A DNA stretch of 64,000 nt from Puffinus mauretanicus (taxonomy: Eukaryota; Chordata; Aves; Procellariiformes; Procellariidae), in assembly GCA_023333565.1 (NCBI GenBank), contig JAJKFH010001480.1, positions 992,001-1,056,000 on the forward strand. Reading direction: 5' to 3'. The position numbers were made by a program, and so were the translations under genes. Under the pieces are notes generated by a model. That model searched no databases, was not told the origin of the DNA, and saw only the letters and a list, made by a program, of their open reading frames with translations. Below are positions 26,173 through 38,800 of this stretch, piece after piece (position 1 is the first letter of the stretch; every line of letters starts with the position of its first letter).

Positions 26173-26836
26173 TTAAACCTCAATATTAAGTCTTGCAAAT
26201 CTGTACTGTAAAGATGCTGGAGTTCTTAACAAAACAAGCCCTTTTTTATCTGCTGGCTGGTTGTGTAACATATAAAGTAACCCTGTCAAGCTAACAAAAC
26301 CCAGAGCTTCTCCACAGCCCGCAGCCAATGAAAAATCCCCTCGAGTGACATATCCCAAGAGAGTTCTGGAGCAGTGGGAAGTGACATCTGGGAGAGCATC
26401 TGACCAAAGACCAAGAATGAGGTCTTCATGCTCCTCAGTGGTTTCTTTATCTGGAACACTCGGGGAGTCACTTTCTAGAGCCTTCATGTTATCATTTTTC
26501 TTCTTCTTCTTCTTCTCCTCTTTTAGCTTCTGTACCTTGTGCTTGAATATGTCACGATGTTTGGGTTCTTGAGGACCACAGAAGAGTTTGTCTTTGCTTA
26601 GATGCAGCAAGTCATCTTCAGTTGGGATGCAAATCATGGCATGTAATTCAGGGTTCCCCTTTCTCAAGAGAGACAAGTTGACCCATACAAGAGCCCTTGG
26701 ATAGCTCATCAAGATTGGCAAAAAGATATCTTCAGTCATTTCCTTCTGTCCCAGTCGAGAAATAAGGCGGACTCGCCGATCTTTTCCAGCAGTGGGATAG
26801 CACCAGGCTGATAACTGCATTAGTAGTTTCTCGCTC
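26173..26836 (-). CDS. POP1: POP1 terminal coding exon 15
   Basis: Acceptor TTTTAATAG, ending at TAA (26175-26173). It encodes 220 residues: [28 protein letters not shown], a lysine run ([10 protein letters not shown]) from a GAA/AAG repeat, and the highly conserved C terminus. Confidence 0.97.
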
Positions 26837-29800
26837 CTATTAAAAATTTTAAAAAATAAACATCAAGGATAGTTATTAACAAGTAGTACAACAAAAATCC
26901 AGTGCCCCACATATTTGCAAGAGCACGATTAAAAAAAGCCCTGGGGCTTTCTGCAACCTTCCAAGCTGGTATTTGTATCACTCTGAGCACAAAAAGAACA
27001 TGGGTGAGTGGAATTAATGTGTAAGGCTATTTCTTCGAAAGGAGATATTACTTGTTAAAACCCCCAAAACTTGTTAAATCACAAATGCCCTAAAACCTTC
27101 AGTGACATTAATGCAGTCCAGAACTGCCAATGTTTTCTTCCCCTGATAACTACACAAAAATGAAAGACCTGCATTCAGACACTTTCCAAACACTGTTGCT
27201 GCCCTCATGCGTTGCATTGGAATGCAGGGGATTCTCTATTTTCATTAGAGACCTTATTAAGTAGTGCAAGAACCACCTGTGATGATGTATTAGAAAAGAG
27301 AATGCAAGCTGATTTACACAGCAATAGTTTTAAAATCACAAATATGAGCCTCTAAAAGCTTCATCCACCTGGAAGCAGACAGAATATGCCAACTCCAAGA
27401 ACACACTAAACTCAGGACTGTTAAATTTAAGATAATTTAAGAAATTTACTTCATCTAGTCACCAAGTTTGCTGGGGAAAAGCAGGAGAAAGACTTCCACT
27501 CAACAGCAAATTCTGATCCACAACAGAACTATTTAATCTCCTCACTGTATTTGGATCGAATAATTCTCTCATCTTAATAATCAACACTGAGCTCTTCCTT
27601 TCCCCAATTCAATAATTCCCAATAAAGAAATAACACCTCACATGTGTGTATCATTTTGACATACCTGAGAACAATAAAGTCACTTGTTGCCATAGTTTCA
27701 TCTTGCTCACCAAAATCTTGGGTTCCTGTCTTTAGGACACCTTCAGAGCTTGTTATTTCCATGGTCTCCTCTACCTCATCAGTCTCAGGGGAAGCTTCTT
27801 TGACCACTTCTGCTTTGGGGTCACAAAAGCTGTGCCCTTCAGTTGCGCAGTGCTCAGAATGTGGGGAAGAAGGATGTACAAATTCTCCTGAAGCTTTCAT
27901 TCTTCCTTCCCAGTTCTTCGTCAGCTGCCCCCAAGGACAGACAAAAGGGGACAGAGTGCCCAGCTTGACGTAATTTGCCCTTTTTGCAGGTGGACGTCTA
28001 AATGATAAATCAACTAGGTAAGAATATTTGTTTCCTGGGCCCTTATTCAGTCCCTAGCACTTCAAAAGGCTAACTCTCTACTTTGTCCTGCTGGTCTAAT
28101 GATGTTTTCTGTTTTCAAACCAAAGTATTTAGAACAGAAATTTAACTCCGCATTCCCTTTGTAATTTCATTGAGCAAGAATTTTAAAGTTATACTTCTAG
28201 ACAACACTGCTGTATTTCTGACCACCATACCCTTTCAGCCATGCTGGATATCTCTATCTACTGTGACTGACACCACCACCTTTTCCTTTAAGTTTCTCCT
28301 ACTTCCCCCTCCTAGCTGGAACAGGAGCCAACACCAGTTGGTGCAGAGGACACTTCCAGCTACCCCATACTCATGGTTAAGAGTTCTGTGTTTACTATAG
28401 TGAAAATGAAGGCAAACTTCAAAATACCTGGTGTTTAAAAAGCAGACATTGAAATATACCTCTTCATTCACTTCATTCTATAACACTTAGTACATACTTT
28501 GATATTCTGCCTCTGCCTTCTCCTACCTCCTCCCTCATTTGCTGCTAAGGGAGCTTGAAATAGCTTTGTTTATTTTATTGTTATGCAGCCTTGTTACAGC
28601 CTTATAACTGAGCATAGCTCTGGGAATAGAAGGTTTTAGTTAATTTATATGCACTGTTTAGCAGTGCTTTTCTGTTAAATACATCTAAGATTCTCTTCTT
28701 TTTTATAATATTAAGATTTAAAACACTAGTGATAGATCTTAATAAAGTCCAAGTCTAAATGAACACAACAGACAATCAAGGGAATATTTTAAGCAGCATT
28801 AATTTTTTTCATTCTTGCAATCAATTTTGAATTTAACATTACCGTTTGAATTTTTCAAGAAGACTAGTTTCCAGTTCTTTGGCAAATTGCATTCCCGCCT
28901 GGCAGTCTGGGAAATCATTTGGAGTGTGAGGTGTTCTTTGATATTCAGAATGCTTTGAAGCCTCTTGCAAGCCACCGACTCGTACCCCTCGATATATCTG
29001 TTATAAAAAACAAAACCCCCAAAAAGCAATGTTTGTACTGATTCCGGGTTTCTAACTGAAAAAAACCCATTAGTGCTCCAGAAGCTACTGCCTTAGAAAA
29101 GGGAAAGTTTCAAAACTTTCAAAAAAAGCCCCCAAAAAATTAAGTATGGTTTTCACAGTTCTAGATGTTCATTTCAACAAAAACGTTAGTCATGGTCTTT
29201 AAATTTAATTCTGAAAAACTATCAACAAAACTGAAGAGAATTTCACAGGTTCTGATCTTGTAGATTGCCAAGAATGTCACATTACTTTGACAAAGTCACT
29301 GCCCAATTTATTTTAATTGTACAATAGGTATCACTGCAATTAATCCCCCTGCACATTCAAAAGCGTAAATGTAACTGCAGAAAACTATCTAAACATTCAA
29401 AGCAGGATGCTCCAAACAACATCAGAGAAGTATTCAAGCTTAACTCAAACTTTGTGTTTCAAGCTCTCTCCCAAATCAGAGGCAACCAATTTGTTGACAG
29501 AGTGGTGGAGATAGCCAAACTGGACGTGGATTAGCAGCAGGCACCAAGTGATTTCTCTTTAGAGACATATGCCCTTAGAAACACAAAACCAAAGAGCTAT
29601 AGCATCAGCTTTCTCTCCTTATTCCCCACTGTGATTTCCTGCTTTAGACTGCCATGTGGGCACAGTTATACCCAAGAGAAGATATGGAAAGCTATTGTTT
29701 ATTTTTAAGATTTTAAGACCAAGCCTCTGTCATCAACCAGTTCAGACACCCTTTTTTAAAGTGGGATTTTGATCCTGTAATTGTGAATTGGTGACACAAT

Positions 29801-32800
29801 GTGAAGTATACTCTCTAAAACTGATTATTTTGAACCAAATTATATAATTTGTCATATTTATTTGCAATTTGCAATGAAAGTCACTTACAAAAGGAATCCA
29901 GAAAGCCATGCCCCAGCCCTTTGGGAGATAGAGATCCCAGCCACTCCCCCATCCCGGTCGATCTTCTCCGGCCATTTTCCCTGGCTGCTGCACCAACAGT
30001 ATGGGAATCTTAGATTCACGAGGACCCAAATCAAGGTGTGATCCAGGTACCAGTAATTGAGCTCTCATATGATTTAAATCCTGAGAAGGAGGAGACATTT
30101 CCCATAAGTTAGTAACCATTTTTCCCTCTTCTAGATATCCTTCTGAGATACAGAGAGGAGGTGAGCTTGTAACTAAGAAAAACGTACTAGTAATATGCTA
30201 CACATTTGAACTGACCTTCATCGAGGCATAAAAAATGTTTTTAGAAAAAAGTATTAAGCACCCTTTTTCTCCCCTTCTTACTTCCACAGACCTTGATGGA
30301 GGGCAGGTACTGAAACTCAGAGCGAAAATGTACAGTACAGATGAAGGAGGAAAAACAAGTATTGCAGCTTGATATTTATAGATTTGTGCACAACACTAGA
30401 CTGAACAGGTGCTTTCAGCCAGTCTGTCACTACACAGAGCAAATCTGAACTACATTCAGGGAGATGGGAAGAACATTTGGTCACGTAACAGTTTCACATA
30501 AAGCATGCTGGCACCAAGGCTTTGTCAATCACCAGTTGTTGTATTTCATTGTACTACATTAAGAATACATTTATAAAAAAACAGACCATCAGACTGCCTC
30601 TTTACATGTCCCTTCCGCATCAGATATTTTATAAGGTAAACATTACATTCATGACAGCATGAAGAACAGTCATATACAAGAAGATTGTGCTGATAACTGC
30701 TATGCGCTAGTGTAGTATTTTGTAAGTACTCTGCTTTTTTTACACTATGGCAGCCAATTTGAAAGAGCACAAAACTAATTTCCATAAAGAGAATATTTAG
30801 AGAGATGTTTCTGCCATACAAATATTTTCTCTTTTTGATTACAACGGTGCTGAAAGTTTATCACCTCTTGTGACTAAATCACCATTTTACCCACGCATTT
30901 TATGGGTTGATCCTCCATTGCCAATGGAAATGTCAAGATAGGAGTTTTGAAATCTGTAATAGCACATGTAAAGCTGTCTGCAAATCACAGGTATTGCCCA
31001 GAACGCCCACAACACAGTGTGCTACCAGAGGGATTTATTTCAGAACCAGAGGGATTTATTTCCTTCCAACTTCTGTGATTCTTTTGTCAGCAGAATCGTC
31101 CTGGCTATGACTGAGGAGTGAATGGCCAGAGCCTCTCTGTGCCACTTCATCCCTTTTATCTGCTGCACATGAGTCAAGGTGATGTACGAAAATCCAATTC
31201 CAAACACTTCTGATAAATAAACCTACAACTATTTAGTCCTGTGGACAATCCAATAAAGCTTTCTTTTAATTGAATCATGAACAATGGTTGTGCAAGAACA
31301 TTTCACAAAGGCTATAAAATAAACACTTCAACGCAGCCACTGGATACTATGACATTAAGAAACTACTGCTCTTGGATTTATAGAAGCTTCAAGAGTCTCA
31401 CTCTATGGACTCTATGGATCATTAGCCATTTTCTCCATGGCAATCCACCTTCTTAGTTACCTGCTCTGAGATTTTATTTTCAGTGACGTTCTTACAGATG
31501 TCCTGGTCCCAGATAAAGCTGTGAGCACAGTCTACAGGTACACCCTCCAGGTACAGCTGCCTAACTTTATCATTATCTACAAAAGAAGAGAACCTTCAAA
31601 CAAAATTCAAACAAATTTTGTGGCTTGAGTATCAAATTACCAAAACCACTCCACTATCATAAATACAATGAACAGATAACTAAGTAAACAGACTATTAAA
31701 AGCTTAACAAGCATCACTGCTTCTGCAATATCTTACTATCACCTGTTTTTCCAAATACAAAATATGAAATAAAATGTTAGTTTTAGAAGCATTAACCTGG
31801 CATTCTCTTACAAATTGGCATTTCTTATTACAAATGACATCACCTTTGGCAACGTAAATTACATCTTTAGCATGCCACCTTTAATATTCTGGAATCTGGC
31901 TTCACAGGCAGAGTGTGAAGCTCAACAGGTTTGGTGAAAATCAGAAAAAGCAACATTACAAATCCTGAAATAAGTTTGCCTAAGTAAACTTGTAAGAGAA
32001 GCGAGGATGACCTTTAAGAAATGTACATACAGGAAATATTTTTATGGATATGACTAGTATGCAACTACTTATTTAGCACTAGCTTCCCACTCTGGATCTT
32101 TTCAGGTTCTGCACTTCAAGGAAGGGACTATTCTTTGCTTATGTCTGCAAAGACCAACAGTTGTGTGCATTACTGAAGATAAATAACACTTCTAGCTTTA
32201 AAACTGATCATTCAGGTATTAAATGACCTCTCTCTTCTTCAGCTCATCAATCTAATCAAAGCAGAGAAAATGTATACCTACCTTTAGTGATCTATGGATT
32301 AAAAGCCTTCAGTGTACAGTATGTAATGCATGCTAATCCATATTTTAAGTAAAATAATTCTTACCAATAAACAATACGATGAACCTATTAATAGTTTTGT
32401 GATTAAAACTTACAGGGACTGTGCTCATTTTGTCATCTACAAGGTCTTACCTATTAAAGGAACATAATATGTTGGATTTTGTTTTGTTTTTTAAATCACT
32501 TAGTCTTTCAAAAGAAGATTCAGCTAATTTTTCCAGTTAATGTTGACAAAGACTTTGAGCACAGAAGATATGGGTAATTCAGTGGTACTAACAATACAAT
32601 AGGTACTGCCAAACATAATTGCAATGATTATATATTTAAAACCTATAATCTTTAAGATGTCCCCATTATTAAGAGTTGCAAAATCCTTCGAAAGAAATAT
32701 TAAATACGGCAGCACTCCTGACAGTTTGATGGTGCTATTAAGCTGATGCTTCCTATGCATTCTTGCTGATGAGTTACACTTACATGAGAGGAAAAAATAC

Positions 32801-35800
32801 TAAAGAAATTATTGGATTAGGGTGACATTCCTTCAAATTAAGAACGATACAACTAAAAAGGAAATCCTTGCCAATTCCCTGACAATTAAGCCAGAAGAAT
32901 TCCTTCTCAGACCAAAAATTAAGGACAGGAACCTGAGCAGGAATCTAAAAGAGCTCAATGCTCCTAGAGGCAAAGCACATTCTGTCTAGAGATACAGCAA
33001 ATATCAATGCCTGAAAGGAAGGAGAAAAACACAGCAACAAAACTGTGTGTAGTGGTGGTGGGGAATTCCTTCCTGACTTACAGATAACCAAGGGGGAAGG
33101 GCACATAATTGCAAGCAAACATAAGGTAAAGAAAGTGACTTTTCCATCTTCTGTATAGAAAGCATTCGTGAACACCAGAATCTCTTTATGTTAAATTATT
33201 TCAACTTATTCTAGTTCCTTCAACTGTAAATTATTCACTGTAACTTTCTCTGAATTTTTTTTAACCACTTCTTTCTATTACCACAGTTTAGGCAGTCTAT
33301 CCCTGTCATATTCTTGGAGTTCTTTACAATTCCTATGTTCTATAATGGCATGAGTATTTTTTTTTCCCACTTTAGAAAGCCCTTTTAAGTCAGTCTCTTT
33401 CCATCACCACAGTCCATCCAATATCCCCCTCACTACCCTAAAATATCCTTCTCTAACTTGGTACATTCTTTCTCCTTGATCCCCACTGAACTTGGAGAAT
33501 TTAATCTCTCTGCTAAACATACTATAATTCAAATCATTATCCCAAATTTTCATAACAGTTCTCTTTATTTCTTACCTCTCTCCTGTTTTCTTCAGTCCAC
33601 ATTTTAAGATTGCTGGGGAAATAACCCTACTGATAAATAAGTTGCTGATGATAGTGGAAGTAAGATGCTAGAGCTAGTACAGGAAATACAGAGTTGTATT
33701 ACTAAGCACACAAAGTTCAGCGACAATCAGCCCATTTTCTACTTCTGCTGGTGTCAGTGGTTGGTGCTTAGACAATACAGGCAGATAGAGGAAAGTTTTG
33801 TTCCATTTCAAGCTGTCGTTCTGATTTGTGTAGCTGATTATCTTAACAGTCTTAGAAGACAGGCCTAAGAGTAAGAGTGCTTCTATTTGAAATTTTTCCT
33901 TCCCTCTGTGAGGAAAGAGCAGAAAAAGCAAAAATACAAGCACTGCTAGGGAGCAGTTTGGGAGCCATATATACCTAGGAGTACCTGGTACCAGGACAAC
34001 TGATGCCAGATACGTAAACCTCAGCAAGAGGTGCGCTTACAGGCAAGGACTCAGGCTCTGTGTCTGCAGAAGGAACTTTAGCTCACTTATCTTTCATGAT
34101 GCATTCTCCTTCTATGCATCTCATTCACCGATCGTTTAAAAGCTCAACCATACTCCATGTTGAGCAGTTTTTAAGGCAGTGGAATTTATATTCTCCCATA
34201 GAAGACAGTAAAAGCATATCAAAATGTTGGAAGCATACTTTAAAACAGAGAAAAGAACAGCACTAATTTGCAGCCATAAAAGCACTGACTGCTTACTGGG
34301 AGTCTTGACTTCCAGAAGGCATAAACCTGCTGAGAAGGCAGTGAAAAGTGATTTATTCACAAACTTTCTATCCCCCAGCCTGAAGAAATGAGGACAGTTC
34401 TTTGATTAAATCTCATCAGCACGTGTCTATAACACACAGCTTGCACACATGCATATGCATTCAGGAGTGAGAGTAACTGGGAAAGACTGAAATTACCTTT
34501 GATTTGTTAGCATGACACTCACAAACATATCTTAGAACAGCATTTTGAAAAAAAAAGGGATATGGACAGATGTGTATCATTTCACAGATTGCATGTATGA
34601 CAATCCACAGGCAAAGATGATGGCTGTAACTTACCTAAACTATTCACTCATTTGACAAACAATGCATCTTTAAATTAGCAAAGATTTCCTAAGAAAATCA
34701 GTTAGCTTTTATACAACGTTAAAGAACAAGAGAGGCTAAAGCACATACAGAATCTGCTAACATACGCAGGGCCATTTCAATCTTAAATAGTATTCCTTCC
34801 TTTTTTGGTTAAACAAATTGCCCTTCAAAAAACTGAAGAGAAGGATAGTCTCCATTCCTGGGTCACTCTTGGAAAAAGAACCAGTAGAATGAGGGGACAG
34901 AACTGGTTGGAAAAATGCTGGCAAAAGTGCTAAATCAAACTAGAATAATCTTTGGGAATATGTTGCTTTTGATTAAATTCTTGCTGGATATTTCTGTAAT
35001 CTGACTCCAAGTATGGCCAATAACAGGGTCCTGGGGAAGAGTACACCACTAGAATCAGCATGTAGTTCCCTCACTCTGCCAGTTCCTAGCCACTTGTGGC
35101 TTATAGACTTCTTCAGTGAGAGGTGATCCTTTTGCACTGAGTGGCCTTCAATAGGTTCTCCTGCATATATTTAACTGATTTTTTAACTCCTGCAAACCTG
35201 CCAGGCAATCAAGGAGGCTTATAGGAAAAAGGAATAAATCTAATTGGTATATAGAGGCAGTGAAATATGCCACAAGACTCCACGCTCCAAGGAGATTACA
35301 AACTAAGCTGAGAGAATTCAGGAAGGTCTTATAATGGGTCCTGAAACAGCAAATAGTGGCAAGAAAGCATAATGCTTGCATAGAGAGAACAGATTAGGCA
35401 TAAAATGCATTCTGCACAATAACTGATTATGTCTAGGCTTCCTTTTATTAATACATATGCAACTTTACTTTTTCTTTCAAAACCACCAAGAATTAAATGC
35501 ACTTGAATGCTTTCCCCTGACGAGAAAATTATAGAAGTATCTGAGCTTAATCTAACATGGATTAATTTTCTAGAAGTATTTAAAAAATTTAAAACTTCTC
35601 TGCTTTTAACTACTTGAACAAGGATACCCATTAAGGCAGAGATATAGCACAGGTAGTAGCTATCACATAGCCAACTACAAAATTAGGTTAGGAACAACAG
35701 TCTTTGGAGAGTAACAATAGCCTCTCTTTCCAACTAACACCTAGGAACAGTCAATGAAGGAGACAGGGGAGTGGCAGTTAGACCTCAGTCTTGAGTTTCT

Positions 35801-38800
35801 CAGGGAGGCGAGATGAACTACCATGCCATAGGATTCCCCCACTGCACATATAAAAGGTATGCAGGAGATTGTGAATGATCCTGTAACTCCTCCCACACAG
35901 CATTAGGAAGTCACTCAGGTGGGAAACGTGGAAAACAGCAGCCACTTTCCCTGCTGAACCATTAGTCCCCCGTATTCTCTCCTTAACTGTTTCTTGTAGG
36001 AGGGCTGGCCTCTCCTTTTCTACTCCCTTACCATGATGTCCTTTTGATTTTCTACTAGAAGACAGCTGTATTGTATGTCTTCTTTCATCATTCTGCCTAC
36101 TCAACTTATTTAGTAGGGACGTGCTTGTGTAACGTCAAGTCCTTTAGCAGGTATTAGAAGGTATCACGCAATTTACCTTTCCTTGCTAGCTGATCAAGGA
36201 CTTTCTCCCTCTCCTGAATAAAAGTCAGAGAGGGTGGATGCAGTTTTAAGTTCATGATGAAACAAAAAACCACTCAGAAAGGAACCAGAAAGCAACACCA
36301 GATTTTCTGAATGTTTGTCGTTTAAAAGATTTTTTGCAAGTGATGGATAACCCCAAGTACAAAGACCTTGAAGACGGCCATTTCTAGCCAGCCAAAGGAA
36401 AAAAAGGCATACGTATTCTCTTCCTCTTGACTCCCTATCTTACATCATTACCTCTTTACTATGGCCCTCCTTCCTGAGGGACAACCAGCTCTGGCAGTGG
36501 GAGAGAAACTACTATAAGACATTTCCCATGCCTAGATGCCTTCTGCTGATCTTGCCTTCTTGAACGTATCTTCACAGACATGACAAGCAAAATGAAGGGA
36601 GCCGAATTACTTCTTGCAGTTGCTAACTCCTCTACCAGTTCAAACCAGTATCTGTAAACAAGTGCTATATAGCTCACCTTACTTCTCAGCAGGAAGGAAC
36701 CAAAGTCATGCTGCAGCATTTCCAACAGGAACATTAATGATGAGAAAGTTAGCTGAGCAGAACTAATTAACAGGAGAAAGGCTGTTCTAGATAGAGGGCA
36801 GAATAGGAGGATGTAAGAAAATCCAAATAACAGAGAGTTGTGCAGAGAACTAAAAGACAGTAACTGAAATAGGTGTTCAACCTGATTTAAGTGAAAGGTA
36901 AGGCTAGATTATTCTATCTTGCAAACACACCACCAAGGAAATGAAGTATTTTCAAGTGTCTGGAACCTTCAACTTGTCCTACTTGCTACTGTTTGCTAGC
37001 TGGCTATTATGTTTCTCACATTGGGTGAGGCAGTCTGCGTCCAGTCAACCTAATTGGAAATGCCTACACAGCACTGTACACAAATCCCATTGTATACTGT
37101 ATATGCTCTTGCACATAGTTCAAGGACATTCAAATCCAAATGAATTTGAATTTTGCACTGAAATGTTGTGTAAGTCAGCATTGAAATAAAAGCTTCAGAA
37201 GTTACGCTTGCAACTTTCATTTTTTAACATAACCAACCTCTTCACCACCTGAAATGCAAATCTTGCGATGGTAATTTTTTTTTTTCAGTGGAATTGCAAC
37301 TTTCATCATTGTAGGACTATAAACCAGAAACAGCAGATATCTTCTTGGAGAGATAAACAGCATCAGGGAGACTAAACACCAAGCAGAAACTTACTAAGTA
37401 GCTTTTAGCACCTGGTTGGCCTTGCCAGGATTCGAACCTGGATCATCTGTATGGTCAAACAGAGGCTTCCACTGAGCACAAGACCAGCTTTGGTGCATGT
37501 CCCTCCCTCACAATTGCTGTTCTAAAACCTATGCAACTTTCAAGCTGTTCCTGTTCTGCCAGAAGCTGTGGAAAGGGGAAGGAAACATTCTGAAATTGAA
37601 TGCTAGAGGAAAACAGCAAGAGACAATCAGTAGAAGATGACAGTAAATGAAAACAAAAGTGCAGAGAGAAACTGAATCTCTTGCCTTTGGCAGTTCCTGG
37701 AGAAGCATAATATAAGCAAGGCATTTTACCTTGGTATTTTTCAAAGTCTGGCATGGCTTTTGTCTTCTTTTTTGGCAAATTGACTCGAGGATCTCCAACA
37801 GTGAGGCCCAGTATTGTACCTGGTGGCATTTCTGATGGTGAACTTATCCCTTTAAAAATACACAGATGAACATTGCCATGAAACCACCAATTAAGTTGTG
37901 ATCTTTTTCTGCACTACTATGTTGCGCATTTTTGCCTGCAGGGATGTGACACCACTGTAAGCCAGAGAAGGAATCCAGAGTACTCAATTTAACATGTTTT
38001 GAAAACTCACCAATGCTTGTTAAATGTCCAATAACAAAAGACGACAATAGCAGCGTTAAGACTTAGTTTGCAATTACATTGACGCTTAGCATAGAAGTGA
38101 GGTCACTCTCTCAACTTACAGACTCAATTCATCCTTTGCATTTGACACATCTCTTAAAGAACAAACAACCTTTGTTTTATACTTGTCTTCCAGAGAAAGG
38201 AAATTAAAAAATGTTTTTTAAAAGTTTTACCTCATCTCTGCTTAACTGCCTCACATTGGATAGCTCGAGTATAGTGTGAGATCTACCAAAGCCAGTTCCT
38301 TACCTGCTTCAGTGCTAGAAAGTGAGGAGATGTTGTTAACTTTATGATACTTTACAACTCAGCCAAATACACAACTGTTCATTAGAAACAAAAATATATA
38401 AAGCAAGGTATAATACTTTCACTTTGGGTAGGAGCCTACCATTTTATCTGTGGAGGTACTGTACAACTTATTGCCTTAATTTGGTGTGTATGGGGGAGGA
38501 GAGTGAGTGTATACGTCAGACTGTATATCCCACCAGCAATCTCAAATCTAAGTTGATGAAGATAAGAAACAAGATTCAGATTAGCTATTAAGAGTTTGGA
38601 CTACACAGAGGATTAAAATTCCCTTAAAAAAAGTTAATGTAACATTTCTCAAATCTTTGACATGCCACGGTAATTACCTAAGCACATGCTCAATGGCATT
38701 CCTCTCTTGATCAAGCGAAAAATAAGCATTTCCAAATTGAAGTCAACTTATTAGCATGCCAGTTTTGACCACTGGAGTTTAAGAGTTTCCCCTTCCTCCC

